Of a stretch of 5,600 bases of DNA, positions 1 through 5,600 are shown piece after piece. Source of the DNA: JALZVT01 sp964634815. Lineage in GTDB: Bacteria > Pseudomonadota > Gammaproteobacteria > Pseudomonadales > Azotimanducaceae. The stretch spans positions 1 to 5,600 of the forward strand of contig CAZWMD010000125.1 in the NCBI GenBank assembly GCA_964634815.1, written 5' to 3'. A program made the translations under genes and the position numbers. A model generated the notes under the pieces. The model was not told the DNA's origin and made no database searches. It saw only the letters and a list, made by a program, of their open reading frames with translations. Every line of letters starts with the position of its first letter. The first letter of the stretch is position 1.

Positions 1-228
1 GTTAACAACGAACCACAGCCGTACTTTCTGCAGCTATTCTGGGCAGGGTTTTCCGGCGTGAGTTATTTACCATCCACCGTCGTACCTACTGGTCCCAATA
101 CCCGAGGATTACCTATTGGTGTGCAGCTTGTAGGCCCGGAGTACGGAGATCTGGTCACACTAAAGGCGGCGCAATTGCTTGAAGATAGCGGCCTTCAGTT
201 TCAGCCCGCTCCAGCGTTTGCCGATTAG
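1..228 (+). CDS. Amidase-signature family enzyme, C-terminal end (5' partial)
   Basis: Frame 1 is open from the window edge to a TAG at 226-228 and gives the last 75 residues of a protein. The segment PTGPNTRGLPIGVQLVGPEY (residues 29-48 of the visible part) is the conserved C-terminal element of amidase-signature hydrolases, in which a GLP(I/V)GVQ(L/I)VG strand is followed by a helix of the type D..TL.AA..LE, also seen here. These enzymes hydrolyse amide bonds with a Ser-cisSer-Lys triad. The triad lies upstream of the window, so neither activity nor substrate can be judged. The 34-base gap to the next gene would allow cotranscription with the mevalonate genes, but nothing links the functions. 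GatA, the glutamyl-tRNA amidotransferase subunit, shares the fold. I prefer a stand-alone amidase because GatA would be expected beside gatB/gatC. Confidence 0.85.
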   Translation, partial: VNNEPQPYFLQLFWAGFSGVSYLPSTVVPTGPNTRGLPIGVQLVGPEYGDLVTLKAAQLLEDSGLQFQPAPAFAD

Positions 229-248
229 TTTGCGTTAGGTCCTTCAGC

Positions 249-255
249 AAAGAGA
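249..255 (+). promoter_or_regulatory. Weak ribosome binding site for the decarboxylase gene
   Basis: A purine run (AAAGAGA) ends seven bases before the TTG at 263. It resembles a weak Shine-Dalgarno sequence and supports the TTG start. No in-frame ATG or GTG lies close upstream, and the conserved N-terminal motif of the family begins only a few codons downstream, so TTG is the only sensible start. Confidence 0.45.
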
Positions 256-262
256 CGACGAT

Positions 263-1216
263 TTGACTACTGTATGCGCGTCGGCGCACCCAAACATTGC
301 GCTGGTTAAGTACTGGGGTAAACAGGACTTGCCGGGCAATCTGCCTGCGGTGCCTTCGTTATCGATCACACTCGACAAACTCACTGCTACTACCCAAGTG
401 AGCGAGGCTAAAGACGACGCTTTCACGCTCAACGGCAAAATGCTTGCAGGTGCCCAGCAGGATCAAAAGCTCGCCCGGTTCCTGGATTACTTTCGTAAGC
501 ACTACGACATTCCCAAAGTCCACATTGAAAGCGACAACAACTTTCCTACCGCGGCAGGGCTTGCCAGCTCTGCCGCGGGTTTTGCGGCTCTGGTAACGGC
601 CCTCGATAAACTGTTTGAGCTACGCCTTAACGATCGCCAAAAAAGCGCACTGGCAAGAGTGGGCTCGGCCTCTGCGGCACGCTCAATTCTGGGTGGCTTT
701 GTTGGGCTCACGGGCCCTGAGTATGAGGCCGAACAGATCAAGGACGCCGCCCACTGGCCACTGCACGTTGTTGTGGCCATCACTGACACCGCTGAAAAAT
801 CCGTTTCATCCACCAAGGGGATGACTATCAGCGCGCAAACATCGCCTTACTATCCGGCCTGGGTGAGCAGTGCCAATACCGACTACGACGCCGCGCGCAT
901 GGCTGTGACAAACAAAGACTTCTCTGAACTGGCACAGATCGCAGAACACAGCTGTTTAAAAATGCACGCCGTCATGCAATCAAGCCAACCGCCGCTGCTC
1001 TACTGGAATGCGGCTAGCGTTGCCTGTATGCAAACCGTAAAGACTCTTCGTGAGGCAGGCGAAGAAGTGTTTTTCACAATGGATGCAGGTCCTCAGGTGA
1101 AAGCGGTCTGCACCCAGGGCTCAGCAGACAAGGTCAATCAGGCGCTAGCCGCCGTACCCGGCGTCATACGTACCGAAACGGTTGCTCTTGGCGCTGCAGC
1201 TGAAATCGTCACTTAG
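263..1216 (+). CDS. mvaD: Diphosphomevalonate decarboxylase
   Basis: This enzyme catalyses the last step of the classical mevalonate pathway: ATP-dependent decarboxylation of mevalonate 5-diphosphate to isopentenyl diphosphate, in the cytosol. The 317-residue length is normal for the family. The N-terminal signature ASAHPNIALVKYWGK (residues 6-20) carries the conserved lysines. The GHMP phosphate-binding loop is PTAAGLASSAA (95-105). The substrate-binding arginine lies in GSASAARS (R140), and the catalytic aspartate is D274 in FTMDAGP (271-277). Keeping the Lys, Arg and Asp set argues for a true decarboxylase, not one of the archaeal relatives that act only as kinases (mevalonate 3-kinase). 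The start is TTG, chosen because the family motif begins right after it. The gene stops two bases before the phosphomevalonate kinase start, so the two are almost certainly in one operon. Confidence 0.95.
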   Translation: MTTVCASAHPNIALVKYWGKQDLPGNLPAVPSLSITLDKLTATTQVSEAKDDAFTLNGKMLAGAQQDQKLARFLDYFRKHYDIPKVHIESDNNFPTAAGLASSAAGFAALVTALDKLFELRLNDRQKSALARVGSASAARSILGGFVGLTGPEYEAEQIKDAAHWPLHVVVAITDTAEKSVSSTKGMTISAQTSPYYPAWVSSANTDYDAARMAVTNKDFSELAQIAEHSCLKMHAVMQSSQPPLLYWNAASVACMQTVKTLREAGEEVFFTMDAGPQVKAVCTQGSADKVNQALAAVPGVIRTETVALGAAAEIVT

Positions 1217-1218
1217 CC

Positions 1219-2247
1219 ATGTCACAAGACCATGGCAGCCGAACACTAACGTGCTACGCCCCAGGCAAGGCCGTATTGGCCGGGGAATACGCGGTTCTCG
1301 TTGGTGCGCCCTCTCTGGTCATGGCGGTCAATCGCTACGCTAGGTGTTCCATCACACCCAATACATCGAACATTTGGTCATTTAACAGCTCAGGGTTCAC
1401 AGGTCGCAGTGAGCACACTCTGGACTCACTCGCTCGCCCAGCCGATATGGCCAGTGCAGATCCCGCCCGATTATTGAGCTGGGTGCTGGCCACAGTGCCC
1501 GCGAATCAGAACGGCAAGCCCACAAACGCCCCGCCTTTCGTAGGTCTGCCAAAAGGTGCTGAGGTCGTCACAGACACTCAGGACATGTTTGAGTCTGAAC
1601 TGAAACTGGGCTTGGGCTCGAGCGCAGCGCTTATTACTGCGCTCACGGGTTGTGTTAGTGCCCTGCGCGGCGACCAACCACCAACGTTCGAGACAATCCA
1701 TCGGGCGCACCAGGCGAGCCAGGGCGGCATTGGTAGCGGCCTGGACGTTGCAACCTCATTAGCTGGAGGAGTGATTCGTTTCCAATCCGGTGAGGCAGAA
1801 GCGGCGCACTGGCCCGCAGACTTGCACTACAGGTTCGTTTACAGCGGCAAACCGGCTCAAACGAGCCCCCTGGTGCAACGGTTTAACGCCTGGCGAGAGT
1901 CTGCACAAAATGACACCGAAATAGAGGCCTTAACTGCACTATTTGATGCCTCAGCAACATTGGCTAACACAGGCATAAATCTGGATAATCTGCACCGCTA
2001 TATTCAGGCGCTCAGAGACTTGGATGGCAGCGCCGGCATCGGCATCTATACTTCTGAGCACCGGCAAATAGCATCCATTGCCGAGCGCTACCATTTACTA
2101 TACAAGCCCTGCGGGGCGGGTGGCGGTGACCTCGGTGTGGCGATCGGCGATAGCGAGGCAAGCCTCAATCGGTTTGCCTCGGCCATCGCAACGAACTTTG
2201 CAGTTATAGATCTGGAGATTGCAGCGAATGGCCTCATCATCGGCTGA
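1219..2247 (+). CDS. mvaK2: Phosphomevalonate kinase (GHMP family)
   Basis: It is predicted to phosphorylate mevalonate 5-phosphate to mevalonate 5-diphosphate with ATP, the step before the decarboxylase. The 342 residues show the three GHMP-kinase motifs in order: APGKAVLAGEYAVL (14-27), the ATP loop KLGLGSSAALITAL (129-142), and KPCGAGGGDLGVAIG (296-310). The segment AHQASQGGIGSGLDVATSLAGG (starting at 163), with likely catalytic D176, is characteristic of the ERG8/MvaK2 type. A mevalonate kinase would instead have a GxPSGxDN motif, which here is found in the next gene. The ATG lies two bases after the previous stop with no clear Shine-Dalgarno sequence, so translation probably depends on coupling to the decarboxylase gene. 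The last 20 bases overlap the next gene in another frame. Assignment rests on motifs plus the otherwise complete pathway. Confidence 0.92.
   Translation: MSQDHGSRTLTCYAPGKAVLAGEYAVLVGAPSLVMAVNRYARCSITPNTSNIWSFNSSGFTGRSEHTLDSLARPADMASADPARLLSWVLATVPANQNGKPTNAPPFVGLPKGAEVVTDTQDMFESELKLGLGSSAALITALTGCVSALRGDQPPTFETIHRAHQASQGGIGSGLDVATSLAGGVIRFQSGEAEAAHWPADLHYRFVYSGKPAQTSPLVQRFNAWRESAQNDTEIEALTALFDASATLANTGINLDNLHRYIQALRDLDGSAGIGIYTSEHRQIASIAERYHLLYKPCGAGGGDLGVAIGDSEASLNRFASAIATNFAVIDLEIAANGLIIG
2214..2217 (+). promoter_or_regulatory. Ribosome binding site selecting the ATG at 2228
   Basis: GGAG at 2214-2217 lies inside the phosphomevalonate kinase gene, ten bases before the ATG at 2228. It would be only one base from an alternative in-frame TTG at 2219, which is too close to serve it. 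This favours the ATG and a 760-residue product. Confidence 0.6.
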
Positions 2248-4510
2248 CGAACCCACCCCCTCGCCCAAGGGCGACAAGTCTTCCCGCATACCCAATTTCT
2301 TCCGACTACCCCTGGCTGAGCGCATTGCCGCACTCCACCAACGCAAGCTCCTGTCAGACCAGGATCTCGAACTGCTGCACACCGGTGACCATACGCTGCG
2401 TCTGTCTGTTGCCGACAAAATGATCGAAAACGTTGTAGGCATCATGGGGCTGCCATTAGGGATCGGGCTCAATTTCCTGATCAATGGCAAAGACTACGTT
2501 GTTCCACTGTGCGTAGAGGAACCCTCAATTGTTGCTGGTCTGTCAGGTGCTGCTCGCATCGCCCGTTTGGGTGGGGGCTACAGCGCAACCACCAGCGAAC
2601 CTATTCTTATAGGTCAAGTGCAGACTGTTAACATCGACGACCCACAGGCAGCAATCAGCGCTCTGCTGGCGGCAGAAGCCGAAATTGTAAATCTTGCAAA
2701 CTCTTTGCACCCCAAGATGGTTGCCCGTGGCGGCGGGGCCCGAAGCATCGAAGTGTTTCATCACGTCGCACCCGAAGATGGTCGCGACATGGTTGTGCTT
2801 CACCTTCATGTCGATACCCGCGATGCCATGGGCGCCAATCTGGTGAATTCCATGTGCGAGGGTATTGCCTCGCTGGTCGAATCCATCACCGGCGGCAAGG
2901 TGTTCTTGCGCATACTTTCCAACCTCACCGACCGAGCTATCGCCAAAGCACGGGTCAGCATTCCCGTGCAAAACCTTGAGGGTAAGGGGTATTCGGGTGA
3001 GCAGGTGCGCGACGGCATCATCCTGGCAAACGATCTGGCCCTGGTTGATCCCTACAGGGCTGCAACCCACAACAAAGGCATTATGAATGGCGTTGACGCG
3101 GTGGCGCTGGCTACCGGCAACGACTGGCGAGCCCTCGAAGCGGCGGCCCACGCCTTTGCTGCCCAGGAAGGGCGCTACAAAGCACTAACGCGCTGGTACA
3201 AAGGAGACAACGGCAACCTGGTCGGCGAAATTGAGATGCCCATGAAAGTGGGTACCGTGGGCGGTTCACTGGAAACCAATCCCACCGTACGCATCAATCA
3301 TCGACTCTTGGGGTCACCTAACGCCACAGAACTGGCCTCCGTTATGGCCACTGTTGGTCTAGCGCAAAACTTTGCAGCTCTGCGCTCGCTGTCGACCGAT
3401 GGCATCCAACAAAACCATATGACACTGCACGCTCGAAGTGTGGCCAGCACGGCCGAAGTACCGGACGAGCTGTTTGAACCGGTGGTTGAAGCCCTCATTG
3501 AAAGCGGTGAGATCAAGGTCTGGAAAGCTCGAGAGCTTACCGAACAGATGATGCGAGCCAATTCAGATCGGCCAGAAGACTCAAGACGAGTCAGCGCCTG
3601 CGGCAAGATTATTTTGTTGGGCGAACACGCGGTTGTGTACGGTCGGCCTGCTCTCGCTGTGCCTATTTCTCTTGCCGTTGAAGCCTGTGTTCAGCCAGCC
3701 AAGGCCGAACGAGCTGGTGTGCAAATGCTCATTCCACGCTGGGGTGTTGAACAGCAGATTCGCGAAAGCAATCAACAAGGCATCAGCGGTAGCCTCTACG
3801 AAATACTGCTGGAGCTCGGTTTACAGAAAGAAAACATGACCATCGAGGTGTTCCCGCATCTACCAAAGGCTGTAGGCCTTGGCGGCTCAGCAGCCCTCGC
3901 GGTCGCTGTGTTACGAGCCCTTGATGTACGGTTTGAACTGAACCTGGGAGACGAGCGCATAAACAGTCTTGCGTTTGAATGCGAAAAGACCGCCCACGGC
4001 ACACCCTCAGGCATCGACAACACGCTGGCCACCTACGGCAACGCCCTGGTTTACCGCAACTCTGGAACGCCTGAATTCCAAACCATCGCACCAGGCAAAA
4101 CCCTGCACCTGGCCGTTGGCCTGACCGGTAAAGAAAGCCTTACCGCGCAGACCGTTGGCGCTGTCCGCGCGGCCTGGCAACGCCATCAAACTCGCTATGA
4201 CGGGCTTTTTGACCAAATTGGCTCTTTGACTGAATCAGCCACAGAAGCGTTTCGATCCGGACACTTAACCGAACTGGGTGAGCTCATGAACCTGTGCCAG
4301 GGGTACCTGAACGCACTGCAGTTATCCACTCCTGAGCTTGAAGAGCTGAATCACATCGCCCGCGAACGCGGTTCGTTAGGGGCAAAGCTCACCGGCGGCG
4401 GTGGCGGCGGCTCCATGATTGCACTGTGCGAATCCCGCGATCATGTGGTGGATGTGCTTGGCGGTATGGAAGCAGCAGGATACAGCGGTTTCCCCACCGA
4501 GGTTAACTAA
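2228..4510 (+). CDS. mvaA-mvaK1: Fused class II HMG-CoA reductase / mevalonate kinase
   Basis: One uninterrupted 760-residue frame carries two consecutive pathway enzymes. Residues about 21-445 form a full class II HMG-CoA reductase (HMG-CoA to mevalonate). Catalytic residues, aligned from memory to the Pseudomonas mevalonii enzyme, are E98 in EEPSIVAG, K283 in THNKGIMNG, D299 in TGNDW and H397 in QQNHMTLHAR. DTRDAMGAN (196-204) is also present. Residues about 454-760 form a full GHMP mevalonate kinase (mevalonate to mevalonate 5-phosphate): SACGKIILLGEHAVVYG (456-472), ATP loop VGLGGSAALA (549-558), catalytic D597 in GTPSGIDN, and KLTGGGGGGSM (720-730). Both halves are about the length of the stand-alone enzymes, joined by a short polar linker (about 445-453). 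No membrane segment is visible, so it should be cytosolic. Residues 1-20 are a disordered-looking Ser/Pro/Lys-rich extension. The gene overlaps the kinase gene upstream by 20 bases and lies four bases before the next. Confidence 0.95.
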   Translation: MASSSADEPTPSPKGDKSSRIPNFFRLPLAERIAALHQRKLLSDQDLELLHTGDHTLRLSVADKMIENVVGIMGLPLGIGLNFLINGKDYVVPLCVEEPSIVAGLSGAARIARLGGGYSATTSEPILIGQVQTVNIDDPQAAISALLAAEAEIVNLANSLHPKMVARGGGARSIEVFHHVAPEDGRDMVVLHLHVDTRDAMGANLVNSMCEGIASLVESITGGKVFLRILSNLTDRAIAKARVSIPVQNLEGKGYSGEQVRDGIILANDLALVDPYRAATHNKGIMNGVDAVALATGNDWRALEAAAHAFAAQEGRYKALTRWYKGDNGNLVGEIEMPMKVGTVGGSLETNPTVRINHRLLGSPNATELASVMATVGLAQNFAALRSLSTDGIQQNHMTLHARSVASTAEVPDELFEPVVEALIESGEIKVWKARELTEQMMRANSDRPEDSRRVSACGKIILLGEHAVVYGRPALAVPISLAVEACVQPAKAERAGVQMLIPRWGVEQQIRESNQQGISGSLYEILLELGLQKENMTIEVFPHLPKAVGLGGSAALAVAVLRALDVRFELNLGDERINSLAFECEKTAHGTPSGIDNTLATYGNALVYRNSGTPEFQTIAPGKTLHLAVGLTGKESLTAQTVGAVRAAWQRHQTRYDGLFDQIGSLTESATEAFRSGHLTELGELMNLCQGYLNALQLSTPELEELNHIARERGSLGAKLTGGGGGGSMIALCESRDHVVDVLGGMEAAGYSGFPTEVN
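4499..4502 (+). promoter_or_regulatory. Possible ribosome binding site for the racemase-like gene
   Basis: GAGG at 4499-4502, inside the end of the fusion gene, precedes the TTG at 4515 by 12 bases. This spacing is rather long, so it is only modest support for that start. Confidence 0.35.
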
Positions 4511-4514
4511 GCCT

Positions 4515-5162
4515 TTGCCACAGATTGGGTTTCTACATACGGCCGAGATACACGTCGACACCTTCACAGCCCTCGCTAATACGCGCGGGCTGTCCTCCGT
4601 CCACCGCGTGGAAGAAGCCTGGCTTGCTGAGGCATCTAGCTACGGTCTTGGCGACACTCTGGCACTTAAGGTTCAAAACGCACTGAGCAAACTGCGCGCT
4701 GAATGCGATGCAGTGATCTGTACCTGCTCAACACTCGGGACGCTTGCTGAGTCATTCGATGATCAGCATGTGTTTCGGATAGATGGACCAATGATGGCAA
4801 AGGCGGCAGCAATTGGACCCAAGGTATTGCTGGTGTATTGCCTGGAAAGCACGAAAGAGACCAGTGTTCGATTGCTCTTGCAAGCCTTTGAGAAGCAGCC
4901 AAAGTTGATGCCGACAAGCTCTGTTGTCACACCTCTGCATTGCAAGGACGCGTGGCCGTTTTTCGAAACCGCCCAATACAACCAATTTGGACAGGCTGTC
5001 GCCGACTCAATTCTCGATCAGGTGCTTACAGATTATTCTTGCATCGTACTGGCCCAGGCATCCATGACCCGTGCCCTGCCCTATCTTGAAACCAGAGTTG
5101 AGATTCCCGTACTGAGTTCACCGACAAGTGCAATGGACTTCGCCCAGCAGCTTATCGCCTAG
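4515..5162 (+). CDS. Asp/Glu racemase-like protein, function unknown
   Basis: The frame stays open upstream into the fusion gene, but the protein-like part begins near MPQIGFLHTAEIHVDTF. I therefore start at TTG 4515, four bases after the fusion stop, giving 215 residues. The pattern fits the aspartate/glutamate racemase superfamily: an N-terminal strand followed by IGFLHTA, then CDAVICTCSTLGTLAE (64-79) with the first active-site cysteine position at C71 in CST. Next come RIDGPMMAKAAAIGPKVLLVY (starting at 88) and a C-terminal half with IVLAQASMTRALP (177-189) and IPVLSSP (197-203). The second catalytic cysteine expected in the two-base racemases is alanine here (A182 in LAQASM), so ordinary racemization is doubtful. 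No signal peptide or membrane segment is visible. It is probably the last gene of the mevalonate operon, but its role there is unknown. Family assignment is by pattern only. Confidence 0.72.
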   Translation: MPQIGFLHTAEIHVDTFTALANTRGLSSVHRVEEAWLAEASSYGLGDTLALKVQNALSKLRAECDAVICTCSTLGTLAESFDDQHVFRIDGPMMAKAAAIGPKVLLVYCLESTKETSVRLLLQAFEKQPKLMPTSSVVTPLHCKDAWPFFETAQYNQFGQAVADSILDQVLTDYSCIVLAQASMTRALPYLETRVEIPVLSSPTSAMDFAQQLIA

Positions 5163-5166
5163 AGAA

Positions 5167-5600
5167 TCAGTCGGCCGGCTGGCTTTCCAGCTCCAGGTGT
5201 GACAAATCGGGCAGCTGAGGATCAACCTCAGGACGGCTCTCACCAAGCACTTCGCCAACCTCGCCGAGCTCAAAATCGAAATCGAAGCCAAGGTCTGCGT
5301 CTGTAACTTCTGGCGCAGGCATACCCAACTGAACGCCTGGCTGATCGAGCTGCAAGTGAGAAGTATCTACCGGTGCTGGCGCCATGGATTCCGTGCTTTC
5401 ACTGTCTGCGAGCGTTGTTCCTGGACTGGCCAGCGTCAGGTGTGAGGTGGTAACACTCGCCTCAACTTCCGGCGCACGCTCTGAAGCTGAAATCAGATCA
5501 GCACCCACCTCCGCAAGGCCAAAGGATGAGGATGACTCCGAAGCAGTTGATGCCGGCTGAGCACTGGCAGCAGGCTGCTCACTTGGCGCTACGGGCTGTT
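5167..5600 (-). CDS. Acidic repeat-containing protein, C-terminal part (5' partial)
   Basis: On the - strand the frame is open from the window edge to a TGA at 5167-5169 and gives about 144 C-terminal residues. A GTG at 5506-5508 could be read as a start, but it falls inside a repeat and the frame continues upstream without a stop, so I treat it as an internal valine. The part nearest the edge is Ala/Pro/Ser/Gln-rich. The rest is acidic and almost free of basic residues, with recurring S-x-x-x-L-x-x-x-G motifs such as TSHLTLASPG and TSHLQLDQPG. It looks like a disordered tail of a larger protein, and I do not recognise the family. It converges on the racemase-like gene with a four-base gap and belongs to a different transcription unit. 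Amino-acid bias and repeat regularity make a real gene likely, though composition alone is weak evidence. Confidence 0.7.
   Translation of the reverse strand, partial: QPVAPSEQPAASAQPASTASESSSSFGLAEVGADLISASERAPEVEASVTTSHLTLASPGTTLADSESTESMAPAPVDTSHLQLDQPGVQLGMPAPEVTDADLGFDFDFELGEVGEVLGESRPEVDPQLPDLSHLELESQPAD
5170..5529 (-). repeat. Five degenerate protein-level repeats of about 28 residues
   Basis: Copies lie at about 5491-5529 (SSFGLAEVGADLI), 5410-5448 (TSHLTLASPGTTL), 5326-5364 (TSHLQLDQPGVQL), a diverged one near 5240-5280 (FDFELGEVGEVLG), and 5170-5205 (LSHLELESQPAD). Aligned on the motif S-x-x-x-L-x-x-x-G, successive copies are offset by 28, 28, 27 and 26 residues, roughly 78-84 bases. 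Similarity is at the protein level, and the DNA copies are diverged. Confidence 0.6.

Noticed and set aside
229..262. Promoter between the amidase and decarboxylase genes
   Set aside because: The gap is 34 bases and no convincing -35/-10 pair is visible there or in the amidase end; the promoter may lie upstream of the window.
263..1216. Mevalonate 3-kinase or phosphomevalonate decarboxylase as alternative identity for the first cassette gene
   Set aside because: The lysine, arginine and aspartate set of true diphosphomevalonate decarboxylases is intact, and the neighbouring phosphomevalonate kinase supplies its substrate.
2219..2227. Upstream in-frame TTG as start of the fusion gene
   Set aside because: It lies one base from the GGAG and adds only three residues; the ATG at 2228 has proper spacing.
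2543..3151. Long - strand open frame (202 codons) opposite the reductase
   Set aside because: It is antisense to a strongly conserved catalytic region, and its translation shows no recognisable domain; a shadow of codon bias.
4419..4514. Upstream extension of the racemase-like frame inside the fusion gene
   Set aside because: The extra residues are the shifted reading of the kinase C-terminus and do not resemble the racemase family N-terminus, which begins with the IGFLHT strand.
5168..5182. GC-rich inverted repeat at the convergent junction as a terminator
   Set aside because: The possible stem is about five pairs with a G-T wobble and a four-base loop, lies in the coding end of the - strand gene and has no T-run, so it is too weak to call.

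Overview
This is a bacterial window with dense, overlapping or nearly abutting genes. Its core is a mevalonate-pathway operon on the + strand. By eye the DNA is moderately GC-rich. The gene density, start-site use and class II (prokaryotic) HMG-CoA reductase point to a bacterium. I lean towards a proteobacterium, perhaps a marine gammaproteobacterium, because some members of that class carry mevalonate cassettes, but this placement is a low-confidence inference.

Layout: positions 1-228 hold the C-terminal end of an amidase-signature enzyme. After a 34-base gap come three tightly packed + strand genes: diphosphomevalonate decarboxylase (263-1216, TTG start), phosphomevalonate kinase (1219-2247), and a 760-residue protein (2228-4510) that is an in-frame fusion of a complete class II HMG-CoA reductase with a complete mevalonate kinase. 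Four bases later a 215-residue Asp/Glu-racemase-like protein of unknown role follows (4515-5162, TTG start). A convergent - strand gene, cut by the right edge (5167-5600), encodes an acidic, low-complexity C-terminus with a degenerate repeat of about 28 residues. The convergent genes are separated by only four bases.

How the genes work together: the cassette covers every step from HMG-CoA to isopentenyl diphosphate. The reductase half of the fusion makes mevalonate and the kinase half phosphorylates it. The second kinase makes mevalonate 5-diphosphate and the decarboxylase yields IPP. Acetoacetyl-CoA thiolase, HMG-CoA synthase and IPP isomerase are not in the window and would have to be encoded elsewhere. 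Gene order is the reverse of pathway order.

The most notable item is the reductase-kinase fusion. Its reductase half lacks the aspartate that gives the Pseudomonas mevalonii enzyme its NAD preference, which fits a biosynthetic rather than a mevalonate-degrading role. The racemase-like gene directly behind the cassette, with one of the two expected catalytic cysteines missing, is the least explained component.
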